64,000 bases of DNA from CADEED01 sp036274075 (GTDB lineage Bacteria; Pseudomonadota; Gammaproteobacteria; Steroidobacterales; Steroidobacteraceae), in NCBI GenBank assembly GCA_036274075.1, contig DASUGK010000149.1, positions 1-64,000 on the forward strand, read 5' to 3'. The translations under genes were made by a program, and so were the position numbers. Shown here one piece after another: positions 1 through 10,253 of this stretch (its first letter is position 1; each line of letters begins with the position of its first letter). A model generated the notes under the pieces. The model was not told the origin of the DNA and searched no databases. It saw nothing but the letters and a program-made list of their open reading frames with translations.

Positions 1-202
1 CGGGGATCTGTACGCCGAGGATCTCCGCGAGCCGGGTGGCTTCGACGCTGGTGATGCGCACGCGCGCAGGCTTGCCGGCAGGCAGTGCCACGCCGCCGCC
101 GTCCTCGGTCGGGATGACGAACAGCGGCTTGAGCTGCCCCCAACACGGCGCCGCCAGGCAGGCGAGTGCCAGGAGACAGGCGACGCTGTGTTTACGAAGC
201 AT
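1..202 (-). CDS. Exported protein, N-terminal part (runs off window)
   Basis: The ATG at 202 opens a frame that stays open to the window edge, giving 67 codons. It begins with a short basic stretch (LRKH) and a hydrophobic run ending near APCWG, so it looks like a Sec signal peptide. The mature part has no motif I recognise. A purine-rich AAGGCGA lies just before the ATG. The start is 8 bases after the stop of the leftward gene upstream (211-1422), so the two probably form one transcript. Function unknown; only the N-terminus is visible. Confidence 0.6.
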   Translation of the reverse strand, partial: MLRKHSVACLLALACLAAPCWGQLKPLFVIPTEDGGGVALPAGKPARVRITSVEATRLAEILGVQIP

Positions 203-210
203 CTTCGCCT

Positions 211-1422
211 TCAAAAGCTCCCGTTCACGTAGACGCGTTCGATCTTCACTTTCTGCGGGCCGACCTGCATGTCGGCGATGATGAGCGCACCGCTCTTGTC
301 GAGCGTGACATCCGCTTCCAGTGCGCCGGTGGTGGAATGGCCCGTGAAGTCCTTGCCTTTCCTGGCGAGCACCTTGGTCTTCGCGTCCGTGAGCTTGCTC
401 GGATCGGTGGCGACCCACATCGCGATGGAATGCTCGGCGCCGACGGGATTCTCACTCGCGAGCAGCTGGCGGATCCCCAGTGCCTGCGCCAGCCAGGTGC
501 CGGGCGTGGAATCCGCGGGCAGCTGGGCGTTGACCTTCTTGCCCTGCAGGTCGCCGTCGATCACCCAGGTATCATCTTCCTGCTTCAGGCCGATACTGGT
601 GTTGAGCTCGCCGTTTTCGGCGATGAAATGCGCGGCGTTGATCAGCGTGGCGTCGGGACGGACCCATTCCTTGGTCACGGCATCCTGCGTGTGCAGTTCG
701 CCGCCCGCGGCCGGCATCATCATGGCCGTGACCTGCTCGGACTTGGTATCGCCGTCCGCGTCGCGCTCCAGCGTCATCATGGTGACGCCGGCCTTCATGC
801 CACCGACGGTGGCCACCGCGATCTCCTCGTAATAGGGCGCCGGCACCGGCGTCGAGACTTCGAGCGTCTGCGCCAACGCGCGCATCAGGTTGTCGAAGGT
901 CTTCACGTAACCGATGTCGACATGCGCGCAGTACAAACCGTGGCCGCCCTTGACCATGACGAACTGCTTGAACTGGCCCAGGCGCGCTTCCTTGCCGTCG
1001 TTCACGCGGTACAGCCAATGCGTTTCGAGATAGGGCACGTTGCCGATGGCGCCGGCGTCGGTGAATTCCAGTTGCCGGGCCTCGACTTTGCCCTGGCTCT
1101 GCGCGACCTGTTCCATGGTCAGGTCCAGCGTGCGCCGGAGCATGTCGGCCATGTCGAAGCCGTCCGGCACCAGTTCGCAATAGGTAGGCGTCTCGGCGCC
1201 GAGGTCGAATTCGATGCTGTACGACTCTTCGACCTTTTCGACTGGCCCAACAACCTTGGCGGGAACCTTTGCCTTGAACCAGTTGTCCTTGCTCTTGAAC
1301 TCGCGGGGGGAACCGGCCTTGGCTTCGCGCGCCCGAGCATCCGTCAACCACTTGGGCTCCTGCGCGCCCGCGACCAGCGCAAAGAACAACAACGCAGACG
1401 CAACCGTGCCACGCAGAATCAT
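211..1422 (-). CDS. Exported protein of unknown function, 403 aa
   Basis: I chose the ATG at 1422 rather than the upstream in-frame ATG at 1512 because it begins directly with a signal peptide (MILRGTVASALLFFALVAGA, predicted cleavage after AGA). The mature chain of about 380 residues has no transmembrane segment and no motif I recognise; it is mixed alpha/beta in character with regularly spaced hydrophobic residues. It is probably periplasmic and co-transcribed with the exported protein at 1-202. It is divergent from the serine hydrolase lipoprotein at 1501, with 78 bases between the starts. I do not assign a function. Confidence 0.75.
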   Translation of the reverse strand: MILRGTVASALLFFALVAGAQEPKWLTDARAREAKAGSPREFKSKDNWFKAKVPAKVVGPVEKVEESYSIEFDLGAETPTYCELVPDGFDMADMLRRTLDLTMEQVAQSQGKVEARQLEFTDAGAIGNVPYLETHWLYRVNDGKEARLGQFKQFVMVKGGHGLYCAHVDIGYVKTFDNLMRALAQTLEVSTPVPAPYYEEIAVATVGGMKAGVTMMTLERDADGDTKSEQVTAMMMPAAGGELHTQDAVTKEWVRPDATLINAAHFIAENGELNTSIGLKQEDDTWVIDGDLQGKKVNAQLPADSTPGTWLAQALGIRQLLASENPVGAEHSIAMWVATDPSKLTDAKTKVLARKGKDFTGHSTTGALEADVTLDKSGALIIADMQVGPQKVKIERVYVNGSF

Positions 1423-1500
1423 CGAGCCTCCCTTGTGCCGGCGAAGCGACCGGCACGGCACTGTACTGTGCGCTTCCGGATTCACCAAGTGAGCCGGCAC

Positions 1501-2706
1501 ATGACAAAACATCCGCTGCGAAACGGCCTGCTGGCCATGTTCGCCGCCGCCGTGCTTGCAGCCTGCGGAGGCGGTGGCGATGCCTCCGGGCCCGCGCCAC
1601 TGCCGCCGTCACCCAGCCCGGCCGCCGGAATCCTGGGTGACGGACGACTGCCCGAACTCGTCGAATGGGCGCGCGCGTCGCAGAACGCGCCGGCCATGGG
1701 CGTCATCGTCATCCGCGGCGGACAGGTGGCGGAACGTGCGGTCGTGGGCAGGCGCTCGATGGATGGCGGACCCGCGGCAACCGTCGACGATCGCTGGCAT
1801 CTCGGTTCGATCACCAAGTCCATGACGTCGACGCTGGCCGCCACGATGGTGGAAGACGGCCTCATTGGCTGGGACACGACGCCGCTCGAGGTGTGGCCGG
1901 AACTGGGCAACGAAATCCACGCCGACTATCGCAATGTGACGCTACGGCATTTCCTCTCGCACACCTCGGGCATGAAACGCGACGACGCCTGGTCGGGCAG
2001 CGAAGACAGCGCCTCAGGCACGCTGGTGCAGAAGCGCCGCGAGTGGGCGGAGCGAATGCTGTCGCGCCCGGCGGAGTTCAGCACCGGGACGTTTTCGTAT
2101 TCGAACATCGGCTACGTGGTCGCCGGCGCCATGCTGGAGACGCGCGCCGGCGCGCCCTGGGAAGAACTGTTGACCACCCGCGTGCTGACGCCGCTCGGCA
2201 TGGTCCACACCGGCTTTGGCGCGCCGGGTACGCACGGCCAGGTCGACCAGCCGCTGGGACACTGGAGCCGCAACAGTGGCTTCGATCCGGTGCCCGTGGG
2301 ACCGGGTGATGACAATCCGAAATCCATGGGACCGGCGGGAACCGCGCATACGACGCTGGATGATTTTGCGGCGTACCTGCAGGCGCACCTGGCCGGTGAG
2401 CAGGGGGTAGGGGGGCTGGTGTCTGCGCAATCCTTCGCCACCTTGCACGCGCCGGTGGCGTCGAACTACGCGTTGGGATGGGGGGCGGCGCCCGACCTGT
2501 CGCCGCTGGGTGCCGGCGGCAACATCCACAACGGCTCGAACCTGCGCTGGTTTGCCGTCACCTGGTTCTCGGCGCAGAAGGACGCCGGCCTGCTGATCGT
2601 GCTCAATGGCGGAGGTGAACGCGCCGAAGCCGCGATAGGCGCGCTCGACCTGCTGCTGCGGGAACGGATCGCCGCGACGCCTCAGACGTCCGGCAGGCTG
2701 AAATAG
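1501..2706 (+). CDS. Serine hydrolase lipoprotein (beta-lactamase/DD-peptidase fold), 401 aa
   Basis: The ATG at 1501 starts a lipoprotein signal peptide with lipobox LAAC (Cys22), followed by a Gly/Pro/Ser-rich linker. Residues about 40-395 are a class C beta-lactamase-type domain (Pfam Beta-lactamase family). It has SITK with Ser103 nucleophile and Lys106, YSN at 200-202, and HNG at 343-345 in the place of the KTG motif. HxG instead of KTG is common in esterase- and peptidase-like members, so the substrate is open: peptide, ester or D-amino acid amide. The protein is expected at the periplasmic face of a membrane. Its 3' end overlaps the convergent kinase gene by 25 bases. A longer in-frame extension upstream is an artefact of GC-rich DNA. 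Confidence 0.85.
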   Translation: MTKHPLRNGLLAMFAAAVLAACGGGGDASGPAPLPPSPSPAAGILGDGRLPELVEWARASQNAPAMGVIVIRGGQVAERAVVGRRSMDGGPAATVDDRWHLGSITKSMTSTLAATMVEDGLIGWDTTPLEVWPELGNEIHADYRNVTLRHFLSHTSGMKRDDAWSGSEDSASGTLVQKRREWAERMLSRPAEFSTGTFSYSNIGYVVAGAMLETRAGAPWEELLTTRVLTPLGMVHTGFGAPGTHGQVDQPLGHWSRNSGFDPVPVGPGDDNPKSMGPAGTAHTTLDDFAAYLQAHLAGEQGVGGLVSAQSFATLHAPVASNYALGWGAAPDLSPLGAGGNIHNGSNLRWFAVTWFSAQKDAGLLIVLNGGGERAEAAIGALDLLLRERIAATPQTSGRLK

Positions 2707-3815
2707 AAGGTGGCGCCCTGGTCCTGGGCGCCATCCACCCACACCGTGCCGCCGTGCCGCTCGACGATGCGGCGCACGATGGAAAGACCCACGCCCGTGC
2801 CCTCGAACTGGTCGGCGGAATGCAGGCGCTGGAACACGCCGAACAGCTTGTTCATGTACTTCATGTTGAAGCCGACGCCGTTGTCCTTGACGAAGCACAC
2901 CAGCGTCGTGCCGTTCATGCGGTAGCCGATCTCGATGCGCGCCCTGGCGCGGTCGCGCGTGAACTTGATCGCGTTGGAGACCAGGTTGACGAACACCTGC
3001 TGCATGAGTCCCGGATCCACCTGCCAGGTGGGGAAATCCGCGACCACGAATTCGATGTCGCGGCCGGCGCGTTCCGCGGCCATGCCGTCGATGACGCGCT
3101 CCGCGAGTTCGCCGAAACGCACGGGCTGGCGGTGCAGTTCCTGGCGATTGAGCTGCGAGAGCCGCAGCAGGTCGGTGATGAGCCGGTCCATGTGCGCGGC
3201 GCCGGCGTTGACGTTCTGCAGCAGGCGCCGGCCCTCGTCGTTGAGCGTGGCCACGTGCTCGGAAAGCAGCGCCTGCGTGAAGCTCGACACCGCGCGCAGC
3301 GGCGCGCGCAGGTCGTGTGATACCGAGTACGAGAACGCCTCGAGCTCGCGGTTGGCGATCTTGAGTTCTTCGGTGCGCTCGCGGACGTTTTCCTCGAGCC
3401 GCTTCTTCTCGATGCGCAGCTGGCGCACGGCGAGGGCGCGCTCCAGCACCGGCAGCGCGGTGGCGAGCTTGATGGGTTTCTGGATGTAGTCGAGCGCGCC
3501 GGCTTTCATCGCGGCCACCGCAGTCTCGAGCGCACCGTGCCCGGTCATGATCACCGCCACGAGTGTCGGGTCCACGAGCTGCGCGGATTTCATCAGGTCG
3601 ATGCCATTCGTGCCCGGCATCTGCAGGTCGGCCAGCAGCAGGTCGAAGCTGCGCTCGCGCATGGCGGCCAATGCATCGGCGGCGGACGTGTAGCCGTAGG
3701 TCCGATATCCCTCGTATTCGAGCGTGTCGCACAGTGCGCGCATCGACGCGGGTTCGTCGTCGACGATGAGAAGGGTGAGCTTATGGGCGGCTTCGACCGC
3801 GGGGTTGGTCTTCAC
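2682..3815 (-). CDS. Hybrid receiver-histidine kinase, 377 aa
   Basis: This is a cytoplasmic signalling protein with a receiver domain at the N-terminus. The receiver spans about 13-125: acidic pocket Asp19/Asp20, phospho-acceptor Asp63 in the DLQMPG stretch, and Lys113 in QKP. A short coiled coil (about 130-160) follows. A HisKA domain has His167 in SVSHDLRAPL, and a HATPase_c domain has DNGVGF and GTGVGLSI. There is no transmembrane segment, so it takes its input through the receiver or a partner. It resembles bacteriophytochrome-type kinases in the HisKA region (SYSVSHDLRAPL). The gene is divergent from the REC-PAS-GAF-GGDEF-EAL gene at 4148, which suggests the two belong to one pathway. 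Confidence 0.9.
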   Translation of the reverse strand: MKTNPAVEAAHKLTLLIVDDEPASMRALCDTLEYEGYRTYGYTSAADALAAMRERSFDLLLADLQMPGTNGIDLMKSAQLVDPTLVAVIMTGHGALETAVAAMKAGALDYIQKPIKLATALPVLERALAVRQLRIEKKRLEENVRERTEELKIANRELEAFSYSVSHDLRAPLRAVSSFTQALLSEHVATLNDEGRRLLQNVNAGAAHMDRLITDLLRLSQLNRQELHRQPVRFGELAERVIDGMAAERAGRDIEFVVADFPTWQVDPGLMQQVFVNLVSNAIKFTRDRARARIEIGYRMNGTTLVCFVKDNGVGFNMKYMNKLFGVFQRLHSADQFEGTGVGLSIVRRIVERHGGTVWVDGAQDQGATFYFSLPDV

Positions 3816-4147
3816 GGCGGTGTGTTCAAGTCCTTTGGATACATAACCTCGGACGTAGTGTCCGCTTTGGGGCCCCGTAGGGCCAAATGCCTAGGAGAGT
3901 ACCTGATGTACTTGTGTAAGCGGATTCTGACATCAATTTGACCGGGATTTTCAAGCCCTGAAGCTAGCTACTCGCTACGCTGTGGCTGGTATGGTCGACA
4001 GGGACGTCGGTCGACGGACCGCGGTGAGAAACGACGCAACCTCGCGCAGGCATTGGGGGAACGTGCCGGCGATGGTGGCGGGGGGCGACTGGAAATGGCG
4101 GCCTTAAGGGTAGAGGGCCGGCTAACTAGTCGCAGGGAAGAGCAAGA
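3816..4147. other. 332-base divergent intergenic region
   Basis: This separates the start codons of the divergent hybrid kinase and the c-di-GMP protein and must carry both promoters. It contains a GGGGCCCC palindrome near 3870 and two GTCGAC sites about 10 bases apart near 3995-4015. I see no convincing open frame or hairpin terminator. A purine-rich AGGGAAGAG just before 4148 is the likely ribosome binding site of the right-hand gene. Confidence 0.5.
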
Positions 4148-6796
4148 ATGCAGCCTGTAAGTCTGGTCCTCGTGGAAGATGTGCCGAGCGAAGCGGAGAT
4201 CGCCGTCCGGCAGCTGGAAGCAGGGGGATTCGCGTGCTCCTGGAGGCGCGTGGAATCGGAGCCGGTGCTGCGGCGCACGCTCGCGGAATTCAAGCCCGAC
4301 CTCATCCTCTCCGACTTCACGTTGCCCGGCTTCGACGGCCTGACGGCGCTCGAAGTGGCCCGGGAGCTCGCGCCGGAAACTCCGTTCATATTCCTCTCGG
4401 GGACGCTGGGCGAAGAGCGCGCCATCGACGCGCTGCAGCGCGGTGCGGTCGATTACGTGCTCAAGACCAATCTCGCGCGCCTGGTGCCGGCCGTGCGCCG
4501 CGCGCTCGAGGAGTTCCAGGTGCGCCGCGCTCAGATGCGCCTCGAGCAGCAGCTGCGCGACATCGTCGTGACTTCGCAGGACTGGATCTGGGAGCACGAT
4601 CGCGACGGCCGCTTCACTTTCTGCAGTGATTCGGTGCGCAACATCCTGGGCTACGCGCCCGAGGAGATCCTCGGCAGGAATGCCTCGCAGTTCATCCATC
4701 CCGAAGACCTCGCCGCGATCGACTCCGCCATGCATTCGCTCGGCCCCGGCCAGCGCACGGCGACCAACCTGCAGGCGCGCTGGCGACATCGCAATGGCAG
4801 CTATCGCTGGCTCGAACGGAACATGCTGGTACTGCTGGGCGAGGGCGGCCAGGTGCTGGGTTACCGCGGCAGCGAGCGCGATTTCACCGACCGGCGGCGC
4901 CAGGAGAAGCGCATCAGCCGTCTCACGCGCGTGCTCAAGATGCTGTCCGGCGTGAACGGCGCGATGGTGCGCATACGCCAGCGCCGCGAAATCCTGGTCG
5001 AAGCCTGCCGCCTCGCCACCTCGGTGGGCGGTTACGCCAGCGCCATGGTGGCGCTGATCGAGCCCGGCACGCGTACGGCGCGGCCCACGGCCTGGTCAGG
5101 CAGCGTGGATCAAAAGGTCGCGCAGCACCTGACGTTCTCGATCGCCGACGCCGCACAGGATGACACCAGCGTGGTGGGCCGGGTGCTGCGCACGGGCCAG
5201 TCGCTGGTCTGCAATGACCTGCAGTCGCTGGAGATGCCGCTGGCCGCGCGCGCCGCGCTGCTCGACAGCGGCTTCCGCAGTGTCGTGGCGCTGCCGCTGC
5301 TGGTCGACCGTACGCCCGTGGGCGCGCTGATGCTGACGTCCTACGACGTCGGCGCGGTGGGTGACGAGGAACTGCGCATGCTGCGCGAGCTGGTCGCCAA
5401 CCTCTCCTTCGGGCTGCAGTACCTCCACAAGGAAGACGAGATCCGCTTCCTGTCGTACTTCGATCCGCTCACGGGTCTCGCCAAGCGCGGCCTGTTCTGC
5501 GAACGCGTGGTGCGCGCGCTCGAGCCGCGCATCGGGCGGCGCGGCACGCCTGCCGTCGCGGTGCTCGACATCGAACAACTGTCCACCATCAACGATTCCT
5601 TCGGCCGGCATGCGGGCGACCTGCTGTTGCAGCAGGTGGCCGACCGCATCAAGCAGCACTTCGATTCCACCGAGCTGCTGGCGCATTTCGGCGCCGGCAC
5701 CTTCGGCGTGATCATGGAAGCGGCGGGCGACGAAGACGAGGCCGTGCACTGGATGCAGTCCCAGATCATGGACGTGTTCCGTGCGCCGTTCTCGGTCGAT
5801 GCACGCGCCATACCTGTCGACGTCAAGTGCGGCTTCGCCCGCTACCCGGACAACGGTCACGACGCCAACGCGCTGGTGCAGAACGCCGAGGCGGCGCTGC
5901 GCAGCGCCAAGAGCACGGGAGAGAAGTACCAGCATCACCGGCTGGAGCTGTCGGCTGCCGTGGTGTCGCGCATGACGATGGAGCACCGCCTGCGCGCGGC
6001 CATCGAGCGGCAGGACTTCGTACTGCACTACCAGCCGAAATTCGACGTGCGCACGCGCGAGATCCGCGGCCTCGAAGCGCTGCTGCGCTGGCGCGATCCG
6101 GAAGCGGGGCTGGTGATGCCGGGCGTCTTCCTGTCACTCATGGAATCGAGCGGGCTCATCGTGCCGCTCGGCGACTGGATCCTGCGACAGGCGTCGGCAG
6201 ATCTGCGGCGCTGGCAGGGCGCGGGGCTCGCGCCGGGGCGCGTGGCCGTGAACATTTCTCCGGTGCAGCTGCGGCGGCGCGCGTTCGCCGATCACCTGCT
6301 CGACCTGGTCGGCGAATGGCGCAGCGAGACCGTGGGCATCGACATCGAGATCACCGAGGGCGTCCTGATCGACGACGTGAGCTCCGCCGTGGCGCAGCTG
6401 CGCGTGTTGCGCCGCTCGGGCGTCCGCGTGGCCATCGACGATTTCGGCACCGGGTATTCCTCGCTCAGCAGACTCGCTGAGCTGCCCGTGGACATGCTCA
6501 AGATCGACCGCAGCTTCGTGAGCCAGCTCACCACCAGCGGCGCGGGCCGCACCGTGGCCGAGACCATCATCACGCTGGGCAAGGCCTTCAACATGACCAC
6601 GCTGGCCGAGGGCGTGGAGACCACCGAACAACTCGAGATGCTGGCCCTCATGGGCTGCGACCAGTCGCAGGGATACCTGCACAGCCGGCCGCTCGCCGCC
6701 GCCGATCTTGAACCCATGCTGAAAACGGCAATGCAGTCATTGCAAAAAGGTAATGGCGCGAACCACGAAAGAACGATGTCGGTCCACGGCGGTTGA
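4148..6796 (+). CDS. REC-PAS-GAF-GGDEF-EAL c-di-GMP regulator, 882 aa
   Basis: This is a soluble multidomain protein. The receiver (1-125) has Asp10-type acidic residues and acceptor Asp56 (SDFTLPG). A PAS/PAC region (about 140-265) contains WIWEHD. A GAF domain covers about 285-430, and a GGDEF-like domain about 440-600. The EAL domain (about 615-865) has EAL at 643-645 plus DDFGTGYSS, KIDRSF and LAEGVET, so phosphodiesterase activity is expected. The GGDEF active-site loop reads GAGTF (515-519), so cyclase activity is probably lost and the domain may only bind GTP. Overall it should lower c-di-GMP when phosphorylated. A likely phosphodonor is the divergent kinase at 2682-3815. Confidence 0.93.
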   Translation: MQPVSLVLVEDVPSEAEIAVRQLEAGGFACSWRRVESEPVLRRTLAEFKPDLILSDFTLPGFDGLTALEVARELAPETPFIFLSGTLGEERAIDALQRGAVDYVLKTNLARLVPAVRRALEEFQVRRAQMRLEQQLRDIVVTSQDWIWEHDRDGRFTFCSDSVRNILGYAPEEILGRNASQFIHPEDLAAIDSAMHSLGPGQRTATNLQARWRHRNGSYRWLERNMLVLLGEGGQVLGYRGSERDFTDRRRQEKRISRLTRVLKMLSGVNGAMVRIRQRREILVEACRLATSVGGYASAMVALIEPGTRTARPTAWSGSVDQKVAQHLTFSIADAAQDDTSVVGRVLRTGQSLVCNDLQSLEMPLAARAALLDSGFRSVVALPLLVDRTPVGALMLTSYDVGAVGDEELRMLRELVANLSFGLQYLHKEDEIRFLSYFDPLTGLAKRGLFCERVVRALEPRIGRRGTPAVAVLDIEQLSTINDSFGRHAGDLLLQQVADRIKQHFDSTELLAHFGAGTFGVIMEAAGDEDEAVHWMQSQIMDVFRAPFSVDARAIPVDVKCGFARYPDNGHDANALVQNAEAALRSAKSTGEKYQHHRLELSAAVVSRMTMEHRLRAAIERQDFVLHYQPKFDVRTREIRGLEALLRWRDPEAGLVMPGVFLSLMESSGLIVPLGDWILRQASADLRRWQGAGLAPGRVAVNISPVQLRRRAFADHLLDLVGEWRSETVGIDIEITEGVLIDDVSSAVAQLRVLRRSGVRVAIDDFGTGYSSLSRLAELPVDMLKIDRSFVSQLTTSGAGRTVAETIITLGKAFNMTTLAEGVETTEQLEMLALMGCDQSQGYLHSRPLAAADLEPMLKTAMQSLQKGNGANHERTMSVHGG

Positions 6797-6883
6797 CCGG
6801 ATCGATATCTATTTTTTGAGGGGGAACGCTCGAGACCCCGGTCTGATCTACACTGGTGACGCGCCCAATGATCGGATACGACT

Positions 6884-8236
6884 TTGCTCAAACAACTTAC
6901 CCGCGCACGCCTCACATGGCTCGCCCTCATCATCCTGGCAATCCTGCTCGTCCTTTACCGTTGCACCGGCGGCGCTGACGCCGCCCCGGAATACCAGACC
7001 GCGCCCGCGGAGAAGACCAACGTCGTTTCGCGCGTCAGCACCTCCGGCAGCCTGCAGGCCGTGGTCACCGTCGACGTCGGCAGCCAGGTGTCGGGCCGCG
7101 TGCAGGAGCTGTACGCGGACTTCAATTCCAAGGTGAGGAAGGGCGAGAAGATCGCCAAGATCGATCCGTCGCTGTTCCAGGCCGCCGTGGTGCAGGCCGA
7201 GGCCAATGTCATGGCGGCCCGTGCCAATGTCACGCGCCTCGAAGTCACCGCGGACGACGCCGAGCGGCAGGCGAGGCGTGCCTCCGAGGTGTTCGAGCAG
7301 CGGCTGATTTCCGAAACCGAACGCGACAACGCCGTCGCCACCGCGCGCGCCGCGCGTGCCGCGGTCGAACAGGCCAAGGGGCAGCTCGCGCAGGCCCTCG
7401 CGCAACTCGAGCAGGCGCGCACCAATCTTCGGTACACGGACATCCTGTCGCCCACCGATGGCGTGGTGATCTCGCGTGCGGTCAACGTGGGCCAGACCGT
7501 GGCCGCCTCCCTGCAGGCGCCGGTGATCTTCACCATCGCGCAGGACCTGCGGAAGATGGAAGTGCACACCAACGTCGCCGAATCCGACATCGGGCGCCTG
7601 AAGCCCGGCATGCGCGTGTCGTTCACGGTGGATGCCTATCCCGGCGAGCCGTTCCGCGGATCGATCCGCGACATCCGCAATGCGCCCCAGGTGGTGCAGA
7701 ACGTCGTCACCTACGACGCAGTGATCGACGTGAACAACGACGACCTCAAGCTCAAGCCCGGCATGACGGCCACGGTAAGCGTGGTGACCGACCGGCGCAG
7801 CGACGTGCTCGCGGTTCCGAACGCGGCGCTGCGGTTCCGGCCCGAAGGCGTGGCAGCGGGACAGGGGCAGGGGCAAGGACAGCGCAGTGCGCAGGCGTCG
7901 GGTGGCGCGCAATCGGCCGGTGGTGGCGCGGGCGGCGCCGGGCAGCGCGGCCAGTGGAGTGGCGGCCAGGGTGGCCAGGGCGGCGATGGAAGCTGGCGCC
8001 GCGATCGCGGTGGCGAGAACGAAGAAGGCGGGCCGCCCGAGCCGGTGCGGCGCACCGTGTACGTGCTCCAGGGCGGCCAGCCCGTGCCGCGCGAAGTCAC
8101 GGTCGGCATCACCGATGGCCGCGTCACCGAGGTCATCGACGGCGATCTCAAGGAAGGCGAGAACGTCATCGTCTCCATCGCCGGGCAGAATCCGAACCAG
8201 CGCGGACAGGGTCAACGCGGCTTCCGGATCCTCTGA
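6884..8236 (+). CDS. macA: MacA-like periplasmic adaptor of an ABC efflux pump, 450 aa
   Basis: The start is a TTG at 6884; the nearby ATG and GTG codons are out of frame. The N-terminal signal-anchor (about 8-26) is followed by a barrel-sandwich/lipoyl half (VGSQVSGRV), an alpha-helical hairpin (about 90-180, Ala/Gln/Arg-rich), the second lipoyl half and a beta-barrel domain, as in MacA/HlyD adaptors. Family members are usually about 370-400 residues. The excess is a Gly/Gln-rich, low-complexity insert at about 325-385 within the membrane-proximal domain. Its stop overlaps the ATPase start (TGATG), so the three pump genes form an operon. Confidence 0.88.
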   Translation: MLKQLTRARLTWLALIILAILLVLYRCTGGADAAPEYQTAPAEKTNVVSRVSTSGSLQAVVTVDVGSQVSGRVQELYADFNSKVRKGEKIAKIDPSLFQAAVVQAEANVMAARANVTRLEVTADDAERQARRASEVFEQRLISETERDNAVATARAARAAVEQAKGQLAQALAQLEQARTNLRYTDILSPTDGVVISRAVNVGQTVAASLQAPVIFTIAQDLRKMEVHTNVAESDIGRLKPGMRVSFTVDAYPGEPFRGSIRDIRNAPQVVQNVVTYDAVIDVNNDDLKLKPGMTATVSVVTDRRSDVLAVPNAALRFRPEGVAAGQGQGQGQRSAQASGGAQSAGGGAGGAGQRGQWSGGQGGQGGDGSWRRDRGGENEEGGPPEPVRRTVYVLQGGQPVPREVTVGITDGRVTEVIDGDLKEGENVIVSIAGQNPNQRGQGQRGFRIL

Positions 8237-8939
8237 TGGCAGCGCTGATCCAACTGCGGAATCTCGCCAAGATCTACCAGTCGGGCGACTCCGAGTTCGC
8301 GGCGCTGCACGACGTGAACCTGACCATCGATCGCGGCGACTTCGTGGCCATCACCGGCTCGTCGGGCTCGGGCAAGTCGACGCTGATGAACTTGCTGGGC
8401 TGCCTCGACTCGCCGTCGCGCGGCAGCTACTTGCTCGCAGGCCGCGACGTGGCCCAGCTCTCGCGCGTCGAGCTCGCCAAGGTGCGCAACGAGTTCATCG
8501 GCTTCGTGTTCCAGAACTTCAACCTGCTGTCGCGGACCACGGCGCTCGAGAACGTCGAGCTGCCGCTGATCTACGCCAAGGTGCCGCCCGCGGAGCGGCA
8601 TGTGCGCGCGCGCGAGGCGCTGGAGCGCGTGGGCCTGGGGCATCGCGCCGGGCATACACCCTCGCAGCTGTCGGGCGGCCAGCAGCAGCGCGTGGCGATC
8701 GCGCGGGCGCTGGTGACGCGTCCGCCGCTGATCCTGGCCGACGAACCCACGGGCAATCTCGATTCGGCCACGAGCAGCGAGATCATGAAGCTGCTGACCG
8801 AGCTCCAGCACTCGGGCATGACCATCCTCTTCGTGACGCACGAGCCCGACATCGCGGCCTACGCGGCGCGCAAGCTCGTGCTCAAGGACGGCGCCGTGAT
8901 CAGCGACGAACGCCAGCAACCCATCCTGGCGGCGGCATC

Positions 8940-8943
<4 letters not shown>
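8236..8943 (+). CDS. macB: MacB-type ABC transporter ATPase, 235 aa
   Basis: This is the nucleotide-binding subunit of the LolD/MacB group. Walker A is GSSGSGKST at 41-49, the signature is LSGGQQQR, Walker B is LILADEPTGNLD, and the switch His lies in VTHEP. In E. coli MacB the ATPase is fused to the permease; here they are separate proteins, as in YknYZ-type systems. It is translationally coupled on both sides: it overlaps the adaptor stop by one base and the permease start by four. The substrate is unknown; macrolides, peptides or lipids are handled by relatives. Confidence 0.93.
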
Positions 8944-10172
<1,229 letters not shown>

Positions 10173-10253
10173 CGTAGAAGGCCGCAAGGCGCGTCTGTTT
10201 CGATATCGTGCGTATACTCGCGCTTCCCTTCCATTCCGACTGAGATCGTTGTC

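Noticed and set aside
166..1500. In-frame extension before the serine hydrolase
   Set aside because: It is antisense to the exported protein at 211-1422, and the lipoprotein signal at 1501 marks the true start.
3968..4789. 273-codon leftward frame in the kinase/c-di-GMP spacer
   Set aside because: Most of it is antisense to the receiver and PAS domains; no family features.
6848..8215. 455-codon open frame antisense to the MacA-like adaptor
   Set aside because: Shadow of the adaptor; the sense frame has clear family structure.
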